Below are positions 26,003 to 34,649 of a stretch of 64,000 nt of DNA, piece by piece (within the stretch, counting starts at the first letter, position 1; each line of letters begins with the position of its first letter). The position numbers and the translations under genes are program-made. The stretch lies in assembly GCA_964408735.1 (NCBI GenBank), contig CAYPAX010000006.1, positions 10,932 to 74,931 of the forward strand, in the 5' to 3' direction. This stretch comes from UBA7887 sp964408735. Lineage in GTDB: Bacteria; Pseudomonadota; Alphaproteobacteria; UBA7887. The notes beneath the pieces were generated by a model. It ran no database searches. It was not told where the DNA came from and was given only the letters and a program-made list of their open reading frames with translations.

Positions 26003-27822
26003 CCGCCGAGCCATTGCAGCAGCTGCTCGCCGATCCGGACAGGCAAGTGGCTGCGCGCTGTCAGCTCCGAAAAGTGCTGGATGCGGCGCCGACCACGCTC
26101 GCCTACATCAAGTGGAAATCCGAATTGTTGCCGGCCGAAGAGCAGCGGACCGTCGCCATCCTGTCTTCCTTCACCATAGAGACCGTGGCGCCATTTCTCG
26201 ATGTCGAGGCTTATCTGGCGGGCTGGCGTGTGAAGCCCGTCTTCGAACAGTATGGCGGCTGGCTGAACGGGTTGACCGATCCGCGGATCCTGGGCCCCAA
26301 GGATCCCTCGGCGGTGGTCCTGCTTCTGCACGGCGATGCGCTCCTGGCGGCCGACAAGCCCTCGCCAAGCGACGCCATCGCGTTGATCGCGGGCGCGCTT
26401 CGCGGCTTTCGTGCCGAGAGCGGCGTGCCGTTATTCATCGGCCTGATTGCCGATGCGCCGGAGCCGAACGCTTTGGGCCTGGCGGACCTGAGCGGTCGCG
26501 ATCGCGGAGCCGCCATCAAGGCGGTCAATCAGGCACTCCATGAACTCGCTGAGGAGTTGGCCGATTGCCATCTCCTCGATATTCCCGCCTGGTTGGCGCT
26601 GCCCGGCAGCGGTTGGTTTGATCGGGCCGGGTATCTGGCCCGAATGACATTCATATCGGGGCCCGGACTGCCAAGCCTGGCACGCGGCATTGCCCGTGCG
26701 CTGGCCTGCCTCTATCAGCCTCGGCGCAAGGTGCTGGCGCTGGATCTCGACAACAGTCTTTGGGGCGGCGTGGTGGGAGAGGATGGTGTGGCGGGCATTG
26801 CCATCTCCGCCGATCAGTGGCCGGGCTCGGCTTATGCCTACTTTCAGAGAAAGATCAAGCAGCTCAGGGCGAGTGGAATCCTGCTTGCTATCAACAGCAA
26901 GAACAACGAGACGGACGCGCGCGAGGTGTTCAGCGCGCGGCCGGAAATGCACTTGCGCTGGGGTGATTTCAGTGCTCATCGTGTCAATTGGGAGAATAAG
27001 GCAGCGAATCTCATGGCCATCGCCGACGAGCTTGGCCTCGGCCTGGATAGCTTTGTCTTCGCCGATGACAGCCCGGTCGAATGCGCCTTGGTTCGCGAGC
27101 TCCTGCCGATGGTCGATGTTATCGAGCTGGGGTCGAATCCTGCCGACTTCGTCCCGAGATTACTCGAGACCGGGGCCTTCGACGCGTTGTCGGTATCGGC
27201 CGAGGATCGCAGCCGTGCCGAGGGCTATATCTCCGAGACCCGGCGCCAGCAGGTGCGGTTGGCGGCCGGCAGTCTTGACGATTTTATGGCAAGCCTGGAT
27301 CTGCGGCTGAGCATCGACCCGGTAAACGCGGTGAGCGCCGCCAGAGCGCATCAACTGCTACTGAAAACGAACCAGTTCAACTTGTGCCTGCAACGTCTGA
27401 CAGCGTCGCAGGTCGCAGAAATGGTGGAGAATGGGGATAGGCTCTATACCGCTGCCCTCAGCGATCGCTTCGGGGATTACGGCATCGTCGCGGTGATGGA
27501 GCTCAAGCCCCAAGATGATGCCCTGCGGATTGCCAACCTGGTGATCAGTTGCCGCGCCTTGGGTCGTGAGGTGGAGGATGCGTTGTTCGCCTTTGCCGGC
27601 GCACAAGCGACGCGCCGCAGCCTAGATAAGCTGAGCGCAGCCTTCATGCAGGGTCCACGAAACCAGCAGGTGGCGGCGTTTTTGGAGGGATACGGATTTT
27701 CCACGGCCGGTCGCGCCGACGTGGCGACCGAGTATGTGATGGATATCGAGCGGGGGACATGCGATTGGCCAGCACACATAAGGGTGGAGCTGTCCGCAAT
27801 GGAGGCGGGAGTGCATGGTTGA
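25999..27822 (+). CDS. FkbH-like HAD protein (glyceryl- or hydroxyacyl-ACP forming type)
   Basis: 607 residues from ATG 25999 (ATGA). N-terminal GDSL/SGNH-like domain (about 45-230), then HAD-IIIC domain with VLALDLDNSLWGGVVGEDG (Asp249, Asp251), Lys334, and FADDSPVE near 354-361; the C-terminal third resembles the GNAT-like part of the family. FkbH proteins load a three-carbon glyceryl unit from 1,3-bisphosphoglycerate onto an ACP in polyketide pathways. Its gene overlaps the ACP gene by 8 bp, strongly supporting a functional pair. In this sugar locus the product is likely an acyl donor for a glycan; exact acyl group unknown. Confidence 0.88.
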   Translation: MTAEPLQQLLADPDRQVAARCQLRKVLDAAPTTLAYIKWKSELLPAEEQRTVAILSSFTIETVAPFLDVEAYLAGWRVKPVFEQYGGWLNGLTDPRILGPKDPSAVVLLLHGDALLAADKPSPSDAIALIAGALRGFRAESGVPLFIGLIADAPEPNALGLADLSGRDRGAAIKAVNQALHELAEELADCHLLDIPAWLALPGSGWFDRAGYLARMTFISGPGLPSLARGIARALACLYQPRRKVLALDLDNSLWGGVVGEDGVAGIAISADQWPGSAYAYFQRKIKQLRASGILLAINSKNNETDAREVFSARPEMHLRWGDFSAHRVNWENKAANLMAIADELGLGLDSFVFADDSPVECALVRELLPMVDVIELGSNPADFVPRLLETGAFDALSVSAEDRSRAEGYISETRRQQVRLAAGSLDDFMASLDLRLSIDPVNAVSAARAHQLLLKTNQFNLCLQRLTASQVAEMVENGDRLYTAALSDRFGDYGIVAVMELKPQDDALRIANLVISCRALGREVEDALFAFAGAQATRRSLDKLSAAFMQGPRNQQVAAFLEGYGFSTAGRADVATEYVMDIERGTCDWPAHIRVELSAMEAGVHG

Positions 27823-28072
27823 CGAAAGCGTTTCGGGCAGATTGAAGGAGATATTTTCCGTGGTTCTCGAGATTCCGGTTGACGACATCAGGCCGGAGCT
27901 GTCTCCTGACAGCAGTGAAAAGTGGGATTCTCTGCGCCACATTCATCTCGTGAGCGCAATCGATGAAGGCTTCGGCATATCGCTGACCTTCGAACAGCAG
28001 ATGGAGGCCCTGACGTTTGACCTCGCGCTCGAGGTCGTGACCGAATCCCTAGGCGCGAAATCCCGGACCTGA
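27815..28072 (+). CDS. Acyl carrier protein
   Basis: 85 residues, four-helix ACP. The phosphopantetheine attachment serine is Ser39 in EKWDSLRHIHLV (DSL motif). Helix I is GRLKEIFSVVLEIPVDDI. The start overlaps the FkbH-like gene by 8 bp and the stop lies 9 bp before the cytidylyltransferase-aminotransferase fusion. It requires a holo-ACP synthase not encoded here. It is the probable carrier for the unit made by FkbH and/or the MaoC-SDR fusion. Confidence 0.9.
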   Translation: MVDESVSGRLKEIFSVVLEIPVDDIRPELSPDSSEKWDSLRHIHLVSAIDEGFGISLTFEQQMEALTFDLALEVVTESLGAKSRT

Positions 28073-28081
28073 CTTTCCGCA

Positions 28082-30115
28082 ATGACTACCGTCGCCATTA
28101 TTCAGGCCCGCATGGGGTCCAACCGCCTGCCAGGCAAAGTGCTTATGGACCTGGGCGGGCAAACCGCGCTTTCGCGGGTGACGGATGCGGCGCTGGCGGT
28201 TCCTGGTGTCGACAAGGTCGTTGTCGCGACATCCGTGGCGCCCGCCGATGATCCGATCGGCGCCTGGTGTGCCGAGCGGAATCTCGCCTGCTATCGCGGC
28301 CCGGAAGCGGATGTTCTGGCTCGCATGCACGAGGCCGCTGAGGCTGAGGGCGCGGATATCGTCATGCGCTTGACGGGCGACTGTCCGCTCCTCGACCCTT
28401 CCGTTTGTGCGCAGGTCCTGCTGCTCTTCCACCGGACCGATGCCGATTACGCGAGCAATGTGGATCCGCCGACTTGGCCGGACGGCTTGGATTGCGAGGT
28501 CTTTGCGGCGTCTGCCCTGGCAAGTGCCGCGGCGCTCGCCGGGGAGGTGGCGGAGCGCGAGCATGTGACACCGTTCATTCGGCGCAACCGCAGCCGCTAT
28601 CGCATAGTAAATCTGGACTGCCCGGTGCCCGGTTTGGCGGCCGAGCGCTGGACATTGGACACGGCCGACGACTTTCGCTTCTTGCGTGCCACATTGGCAG
28701 GTCTTCCCGTCGACAGACCGACAAATCTCGCCGAAGTGCTGGCAGTGCTGGCTGACCACCCTGACATCGGAGGCTCGCGCGAGACGGTGCAGCCCAGGTC
28801 GGTTGGCGAGGGCTCCGCGGCGACCGTGATCGAGCGTTTTCACAACTCGGCTGAGGCTCTGCGGCGTACCGAGCGAACCATCCCGCTGGGATCGCAAACA
28901 TTCTCGAAAAGCCACATTCAGCTGCCTCAAGGCCATGCGCCGGCCTTTGTCACCCATGGCGATGGTGGGCGAATCTGGGATCTTGACGGGAACCGCTATG
29001 TGGACCTGAGTTGCGGCCTGTTGGCCGTGCTGCTCGGCTATCGCGACGCGGATGTTGACCAAGCAATCCGGCAACAATTGAATAGTGGTATCAGCTTTAG
29101 TCTGGCCTCCGAATTAGAGGAACAGCTCGCGGAGCGGCTTGTCGAGATCATTCCCTGTGCCGAAATGGTTCGCTTCGGAAAGAATGGCAGCGATGCGACT
29201 AGCGCTTGCATTCGCGTCGCGCGGGCGGCGACGCGCCGCGACCGGATTGCCATATGCGGTTACCATGGTTGGCAAGATTGGTATATCGGCGCGACATCGC
29301 GCAGCAAAGGCGTGCCCGGGGCCGTGCAGGAGCTGACCATGCCGTTCCCCTATAATGACCTGGACGCTCTGCACGCCTTGTTCAAGACACACCCGGGCGA
29401 GTTCGCGGCGGTAATCCTCGAGCCGATGTCTGTGGAAGAGCCTGCACCCGGCTATCTCGCGACACTCGCCGAGCTCGTACGCGCGGAAGGTAGTGTGCTG
29501 ATATTTGATGAGATCGTTACCGGTTTTCGCTATGCACTGGGAGGCGCGCAAGATTATTTCGGCGTCACACCCGATCTCGCTGCGTTCGGGAAAGGTATGG
29601 GCAATGGCATGCCCATATCGGCCATCGTCGGACGCGCCGGCTTGATGTCGCAGATGGAAGAGATTTTCTTCTCCGCGACCTTTGGCGGCGAGTCCCTGTC
29701 GCTGGCCGCATCGATCTCCGTCATCGACAAGATGCGTCGCGAGCCCGTCATCGAGACCTTGTGGCGCAATGGCGAAACCCTGGCTGACGCGGCGACGGTG
29801 CTGATCAAGCAATTCGACCTTGCCCAGGTCATGCAGCTACGCGGAATGGCGCCATGGAAAGTGGTTACCTTTGACGACCATGCCAATGTCCGTAAGGAGG
29901 CGATTCGAACCTTATGGGTGCGCGAAATGATCCGTCATGGTGTCTTTACGCTGGGAAGCCATAATATCTGCTATGCGCATGACGAGCGTGATATTTCCAT
30001 TGTTGCCAACGCTTGGGAGAAGTCGCTGGGCGCGCTTTGCGATGCGCTCGACTCCGGCGCCTTGGAGCGCAATCTGCCTTGCCCGGTCATCGAGCCGGTC
30101 TTTCGGGTGCGCTGA
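28082..30115 (+). CDS. Cytidylyltransferase (SpsF/PseF-like) fused to class III aminotransferase
   Basis: 677 residues. Domain 1 (about 1-235) has IIQARMGSNRLPGKVL and RLTGDCPLLDPSVC, a CMP-sugar synthetase fold. Domain 2 (about 255-677) is a glutamate-1-semialdehyde-aminotransferase-like PLP enzyme: DGNRYVDLSCGLLAVLLGY, RFGKNGSDATSACIRVAR, FDEIVTGFRYALGG and the PLP lysine 504 in AFGKGMGNGMP. GSA-type aminomutases/transaminases are common beside SpsF in nonulosonate loci. It directly precedes PseG and PseI, so domain 1 may activate the pseudaminate and domain 2 may supply an amino group; the second role is unclear. Confidence 0.87.
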   Translation: MTTVAIIQARMGSNRLPGKVLMDLGGQTALSRVTDAALAVPGVDKVVVATSVAPADDPIGAWCAERNLACYRGPEADVLARMHEAAEAEGADIVMRLTGDCPLLDPSVCAQVLLLFHRTDADYASNVDPPTWPDGLDCEVFAASALASAAALAGEVAEREHVTPFIRRNRSRYRIVNLDCPVPGLAAERWTLDTADDFRFLRATLAGLPVDRPTNLAEVLAVLADHPDIGGSRETVQPRSVGEGSAATVIERFHNSAEALRRTERTIPLGSQTFSKSHIQLPQGHAPAFVTHGDGGRIWDLDGNRYVDLSCGLLAVLLGYRDADVDQAIRQQLNSGISFSLASELEEQLAERLVEIIPCAEMVRFGKNGSDATSACIRVARAATRRDRIAICGYHGWQDWYIGATSRSKGVPGAVQELTMPFPYNDLDALHALFKTHPGEFAAVILEPMSVEEPAPGYLATLAELVRAEGSVLIFDEIVTGFRYALGGAQDYFGVTPDLAAFGKGMGNGMPISAIVGRAGLMSQMEEIFFSATFGGESLSLAASISVIDKMRREPVIETLWRNGETLADAATVLIKQFDLAQVMQLRGMAPWKVVTFDDHANVRKEAIRTLWVREMIRHGVFTLGSHNICYAHDERDISIVANAWEKSLGALCDALDSGALERNLPCPVIEPVFRVR

Positions 30116-30140
30116 TTCGAGCTCGTCAGGCCCAGGATCG

Positions 30141-31637
30141 ATGATTGCAGGCACGGCACTGTTTCGTTTCGACGCCAGCGCCACGATCGGTGCCGGGCAC
30201 GCCATGCGTTGTCTGACATTGGCACAAGTGATGGCGGCGAGAGGTTGGCATGTTCGTTTTGCGGTCAATGAAGAAGCGATGATGGTTGTTCGCGCCCTGT
30301 GCGACCAGGTCTGCATCATGATGCCGCCGGAGTTTGCGCACGATGCGAGCTGGCTCGGCGCCAGGGTGAAGAACGCTGTCGATCTATTGATTGTGGATCA
30401 CTATGCTCTCGACAGCGCCTTCGAAAGGGATGCCAGATCGTTTGCGCGACGCGTTGTCGCCATCGACGATCTTGGCGAGCGCCGTCACGATGTGGACGTG
30501 TTGATTGACGCCACGCTGGGTGGTCAGGCTGCCGACTACGGCGAGCTGGTTCCCGAGCATACGCTTTGCCTTATGGGGGCGCATTACGCCTTGCTGCGGC
30601 CTGCCTTCGCACGAAAACGGCACTATCTTCCAGTGTCAAGAGAGTTTGGCGATAGGGTCCGCGTTCTGGTTTCCTTGGGTGCGACGGACCCGGGCAATGC
30701 CACCGCGCTGGCGCTGGAGGCCTTGCGCCACGTGAACTCCCCCATCAGTGTCACGGTCGTGCTCGGATCGGTGGCGCCGCATGTTCGTGAGATACGCGAA
30801 TGCCTTGGGACCCTGCCCTTTCCCTGCCGCGTATTGCAAGATGTTGTGGAGATGGCGGAACTCGTTGCCAGCCATGATCTGGTTGTCGGCGCATCCGGCA
30901 TGAGCGCCTGGGAGCGTTGCTGCCTAGGCGTGGCGAGCCTGCTGCTGTTGACGGCCGGCAATCAGGAGAGGTCGGCCAGGGCTTTGCGGGAGGCCGGCGC
31001 CGCCCATTGCCCGGGATATGCCTCCGCGCAAAGCGAGAGGCAATTGGGCACTCTGCTTCAAGACATCATAAGGGACAAGGACGGGCTTAGGCGGATGGGC
31101 GAAAAGGCACTCGTCTTATGCGATGGATTGGGCGCATTCCGTGTGGCCAGCGCCCTCGAATCACAGCCGCTCAGCCGTTCCGGTGTGGCGATCGGCTTAC
31201 GGCCACTGGCCCTGGCCGATAGCGCCCAAATTCTGGAATGGCAGCGCCACCCAGACACCAGACGGTATGCGCGCCAGCCGCAGCCGCCCGATCTCGAGAC
31301 TCATGATCGTTGGATCCGCAGCCGTATCTCCGATCCCAGGACGATTTCCAACATCATCCTCTGTGGCGAGGCACCCGCGGGGCTCGTCACCCTGCAATGG
31401 CAAGGAGAGCATCACGAAGTCTCGATTTTCGTGTCGCCGGCGTATAAACGTCAGGGCTTGGCCGTCGCGGCCCTGGAATTGGTCCGTGGCTTAGTTCCCG
31501 ACGATTGTCTGGTTGCCGAGGTTCTCGAGGCTAACGCGGCCTCCCACAGTCTTTTTCGCAAGGCAGGGTACCGCCTGTCGCCACCGCGCCACTATGTCCA
31601 GGCACCCACATCCTCCAGGAAAGAACAAACATGGTAG
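30141..31637 (+). CDS. pseG: PseG (UDP-sugar hydrolase) fused to PseH-like GNAT acetyltransferase
   Basis: 498 residues from ATG 30141. Domain 1 (about 1-310) is PseG, which removes UDP from UDP-2,4-diacetamido-trideoxy-altrose: FRFDASATIGAGHAMRC with catalytic-type His20, LIVDHYALD, and VGASGMSAWERCCLGV. Domain 2 (about 345-498) is a GNAT with IFVSPAYKRQGLAVAALELV and NAASHSLFRKAGY, like the PseH step that N-acetylates the 4-amino sugar just before PseG acts. The fusion joins consecutive pathway steps. It overlaps PseI by 7 bp. Confidence 0.9.
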   Translation: MIAGTALFRFDASATIGAGHAMRCLTLAQVMAARGWHVRFAVNEEAMMVVRALCDQVCIMMPPEFAHDASWLGARVKNAVDLLIVDHYALDSAFERDARSFARRVVAIDDLGERRHDVDVLIDATLGGQAADYGELVPEHTLCLMGAHYALLRPAFARKRHYLPVSREFGDRVRVLVSLGATDPGNATALALEALRHVNSPISVTVVLGSVAPHVREIRECLGTLPFPCRVLQDVVEMAELVASHDLVVGASGMSAWERCCLGVASLLLLTAGNQERSARALREAGAAHCPGYASAQSERQLGTLLQDIIRDKDGLRRMGEKALVLCDGLGAFRVASALESQPLSRSGVAIGLRPLALADSAQILEWQRHPDTRRYARQPQPPDLETHDRWIRSRISDPRTISNIILCGEAPAGLVTLQWQGEHHEVSIFVSPAYKRQGLAVAALELVRGLVPDDCLVAEVLEANAASHSLFRKAGYRLSPPRHYVQAPTSSRKEQTW

Positions 31638-32734
31638 AGTCTCAGTTTGCCGACGCGGCATCCGAGGCCCCGTTCTTCGAGATTGCCGGCCGCAAGATCG
31701 GACCATCATACCCACCCTATATCGTTGCTGAGCTTTCGGCCAACCACAATGGTGAGCTTGCCCGCGCGTTGGCGATAATGGTGGCGGCAAAAGAAGCTGG
31801 AGCGGATGCGGTCAAGCTACAGACCTACACCGCGGACCGCCTGACCCTCGACCATCACGGACCTGACTTTTGCATCCAAGGCGGACCCTGGGATGGGCGC
31901 AGCCTTTATGAGCTTTATCAGGAAGCCGCCATGCCTTGGGATTGGCACGAGGCGCTATTCGCCAAAGGCCGCGAATTGGGCATAACCGTCTTCAGCTCGC
32001 CCTTCGATGACCACGCGGTCGACCTGCTGGAGGACTTGGGGGCACCGGCCTACAAGATCGCCTCTTTCGAGCTTGTCGATACGGGGTTGATCCGTAAGGC
32101 TGCCGCGACGGGAAAGCCGCTTATTCTGTCGACCGGCATGGCCAATCTCGATGAGATTGGTGAAGCCTTGGCCACGGCGCGCGAAGCGGGCTGCGCCGAG
32201 ATGCTCCTGCTTCACTGTATCAGCGCCTATCCGGCACCGCCGGAGGACAGCAATTTGCGAGTTATCGAAGACCTGCGGCGGCGTTTCGGGGTCATGGCCG
32301 GCTTGTCGGACCATAGCATGGGCAACGCGGTGGCGTTGGCGGCGGTGGCACTTGGCGCACCGTTCATCGAAAAGCATTTCACCTTGAATAGAAGTGACGG
32401 CGGGCCGGATTCCACATTCTCCCTGGAACCCGCGGAACTGAGGGATCTGGTCTCCAGCAGCCAGCAAGCCTGGTGTGCCTTGGGTCGTGTCTGCTATGGG
32501 CGCAGCACAGGCGAAGAGGACAACATCATCTTTCGCCGGTCCCTTTATGTCGTCGAAGATATTGCCGCCGGCGATCGCTTGAGTGAGCACAATGTTCGCT
32601 CCATCCGGCCGGGTCACGGGCTCGCGCCAAAGCATCTGCTCGAGGTCATGGGACGGCGTGCCAAGCGCGACCTTTCGCGCGGCACAGCCTTGGCTTGGGC
32701 AGACCTGGAGCCGATTGCTGAGGGAGAGGCCTGA
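31631..32734 (+). CDS. pseI: Pseudaminic acid synthase PseI (NeuB family)
   Basis: 367 residues. Condenses 2,4-diacetamido-2,4,6-trideoxy-L-altrose with phosphoenolpyruvate. TIM barrel with YIVAELSANHNGELARA, DAVKLQTYTADRLTLD, SSPFD, YKIASFELVD, STGMANLDEI, LLHCISAYPAP, GLSDHSMGNAVA and EKHFTLNRSDGGPDS; these residues match PseI better than NeuB. A SAF domain (about 300-360) ends in GRRAKRDLSRGTAL. It follows PseG with 7 bp overlap, so the last two pseudaminate steps are co-translated. Confidence 0.93.
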   Translation: MVESQFADAASEAPFFEIAGRKIGPSYPPYIVAELSANHNGELARALAIMVAAKEAGADAVKLQTYTADRLTLDHHGPDFCIQGGPWDGRSLYELYQEAAMPWDWHEALFAKGRELGITVFSSPFDDHAVDLLEDLGAPAYKIASFELVDTGLIRKAAATGKPLILSTGMANLDEIGEALATAREAGCAEMLLLHCISAYPAPPEDSNLRVIEDLRRRFGVMAGLSDHSMGNAVALAAVALGAPFIEKHFTLNRSDGGPDSTFSLEPAELRDLVSSSQQAWCALGRVCYGRSTGEEDNIIFRRSLYVVEDIAAGDRLSEHNVRSIRPGHGLAPKHLLEVMGRRAKRDLSRGTALAWADLEPIAEGEA

Positions 32735-32738
32735 ACCG

Positions 32739-32837
32739 ATGCCGCCAGATCAGTGGCAGAGAGCCTTAAGCTGTGTCAGCGGCGATCACCGGTGCGCCTG
32801 CCTTTGCCGCCCGCGTGGGCTTAGCCGCCAACCTTGA
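32739..32837 (+). CDS. Possible Cys-rich 32-residue leader peptide
   Basis: Short frame starting MPPDQWQRALSCVSGD and containing four cysteines (12, 19, 21, 23) in CACLC-like spacing. GGGAGAGG lies about 10 bp upstream. Its TGA shares one base with the ATG of the sulfotransferase (TGATG), an arrangement used for translational coupling. It fills the 102-bp gap that is the largest in the operon. A sulfur- or cysteine-responsive leader is an attractive idea, but the frame could be chance. Confidence 0.35.
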   Translation: MPPDQWQRALSCVSGDHRCACLCRPRGLSRQP

Positions 32838-33682
32838 TGCGTAGCTACTATTTTACCGTCACGACGGGACGGGCGGGACAAGGCTCGTTCACCGCGTTCC
32901 TTCAGCGCAACGTGCCGAACTGTTACGCAGCATTTGAAGAGCCGCAGATCAAATCGCTGCTGCCAAATCCGTTAGGTCACTATGAACGGCGCTTGCGGAG
33001 ACGCTTCGTGGAAACCCATGAGTTGCTCGGACGGGGCAAGGTGCTCAGTGCATTCGAGGCAGCGGACGAAGCCTATCTTGATGTCGTAGCGGCACGCCGC
33101 CAGCGGTTTATCGACAAGCGCTTGCGTGCCCGTGACTGCACGATCTATGTGGACGTCAGCAAATATTTCGCGCGCGGATTGCACAAAGCTCTATTACGCC
33201 GCCTCCCGGAGGTAGGTTTGATCCGCCTAGTCCGCGACCCGATCATGAACATGCGCAGCTTTCTCAATCGCAACAAGGATTTCCGGCTCGACAACAGTGC
33301 GCCCGAAGCGCAAAGCAACCTTCTCAGGCTTGCCGCTGACGAGCTCGACAAAGGCGAGCTTTATCTTTGGGCGTGGTGCGAGATGTATCTGCGCTTCGAC
33401 GCCCTGGTCGAGGAGTTCGCCGTCGAACGGGCCGTCGAAATTCGCACCCATGAGCTCGAGAGCGCCGCGGCCATGACGGCGCACCTTGACGCTCTTGGCA
33501 TGCCCCATGGCGAGGTTACCGTATGTGGTCCGGAGAACACGAATCTCTCACTTGGCTTTGGGGCGACCGAGCCCGGCGCGAGCGATGTCGCGACGTTCTG
33601 GCGCTTCCTTGACAGGCTTCCAGCGGATATTCGTGCGCGCATCCCCTATTTTGAAACCTACCAGGCGAAACCGTGCCCATGA
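32837..33682 (+). CDS. Sulfotransferase (PAPS-dependent, carbohydrate type)
   Basis: 281 residues from ATG 32837. The N-terminal P-loop-like strand YYFTVTTGRAGQGSFTAFLQ (residues 10-17 TGRAGQGS) is the 5'-phosphosulfate-binding loop. LIRLVRDPIMNMRSF with Arg133, Asp134, Pro135 and Ser141 is the 3'-phosphate-binding motif. No signal peptide, so cytoplasmic. PAPS supply is encoded 11 kb downstream (cysD, cysNC, cysQ). It probably sulfates a sugar of this locus. The downstream FkbM gene overlaps by 4 bp. Confidence 0.82.
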   Translation: MRSYYFTVTTGRAGQGSFTAFLQRNVPNCYAAFEEPQIKSLLPNPLGHYERRLRRRFVETHELLGRGKVLSAFEAADEAYLDVVAARRQRFIDKRLRARDCTIYVDVSKYFARGLHKALLRRLPEVGLIRLVRDPIMNMRSFLNRNKDFRLDNSAPEAQSNLLRLAADELDKGELYLWAWCEMYLRFDALVEEFAVERAVEIRTHELESAAAMTAHLDALGMPHGEVTVCGPENTNLSLGFGATEPGASDVATFWRFLDRLPADIRARIPYFETYQAKPCP

Positions 33683-34647
33683 CACTTCCGCTATCTCTCA
33701 AGCTTCTTGTCCCCGGCTATCGCGCCAAATGGCGCCGGCGCTATGCCGGCATGCTTTCCGAGCTGGCGGCTTTGGTGCCGCGCCTGAGCTGTGGCCAAAG
33801 TAACGATGTGCCCTGGGTCGAGATCGCCGGCGGTCCGCGGCTGCACGGAATGTGGACGGAAACCGCCAATCGCGAGGTCTGCCGAATCCTCGATCGGGAA
33901 TTGCCGTCAGGCCTGCCAGTGAGCCATTTTCGCCTGATTAAGGATTGTCTCAATCGCTATGTCTACCCGCATATGCGGCCCGATTTGAAGCCAACAGGCT
34001 TTCCGCCAGAGCAGCTGTTCGGCTTTCACGGCCAGCACAAGGATGCCATCGCCGATCTTGACGACAGTGCTGAACGCAAGCGCCTAGTCAAGGCGTTCAC
34101 GCCGCGCGAGGGCGAGGTCGTCATCGATTGCGGCGCCTTTCTCGGTTTCGGCGATTTGCGCGTGGCTCCGGATATCGGTAGTGGACATATCTATGCCGTC
34201 GAGGCCGAGCGCGCCTGCTTCGCCCTGCTCGAGCGCAACGTGACGCATAACGGCATCGCCAATGTCACGCCTATTCATCGTGGGGTCTGGAGCGGCGAGG
34301 GCGAATTGGAGCTTGAAAGCGGGTTCGCCCAGGCCAACAGCTTGGTCAGCGAGGTGCACCGCGGTACCGAGATCCAGCCGGTGCGCACCGTCGCTATCGA
34401 TGCCTTGGTCTCCGAATACGGCATCTCCCGGGTCGATATGATCAGCCTAACCCTCAACGGCGCCGAAGTCGAAGCACTCGAGGGCGCTGAAAAGACCCTG
34501 GCCTCGCAGCGCCCCCGAATTCGCTTGGCCGGGTGGTATCGCCGTGGTGGCCGCCGCATTGCCGATATTACCGGCGAGATGCTGGAGAGGCATGGCTACC
34601 GGGTCTACATAGGCCCGCGCGGCAACCTCATGGCCTTGCCTGATTAA
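33679..34647 (+). CDS. FkbM-family SAM-dependent methyltransferase
   Basis: 322 residues from ATG 33679 (ATGA overlap). Motif I is VVIDCGAFLGFGDLRVAP, followed by IYAVEAERACFALLERNV, VRTVAIDALVSEYGI and DMISLTLNGAEVEALEGAEKTL, the FkbM signature region (usually IKIDVEGxExxVLxG). FkbM enzymes O-methylate hydroxyls of polyketides and sugars. With an FkbH/ACP pair in the same operon, methylation of a glyceryl or sugar hydroxyl is plausible. Confidence 0.86.
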   Translation: MTLPLSLKLLVPGYRAKWRRRYAGMLSELAALVPRLSCGQSNDVPWVEIAGGPRLHGMWTETANREVCRILDRELPSGLPVSHFRLIKDCLNRYVYPHMRPDLKPTGFPPEQLFGFHGQHKDAIADLDDSAERKRLVKAFTPREGEVVIDCGAFLGFGDLRVAPDIGSGHIYAVEAERACFALLERNVTHNGIANVTPIHRGVWSGEGELELESGFAQANSLVSEVHRGTEIQPVRTVAIDALVSEYGISRVDMISLTLNGAEVEALEGAEKTLASQRPRIRLAGWYRRGGRRIADITGEMLERHGYRVYIGPRGNLMALPD

Positions 34648-34649
34648 CC

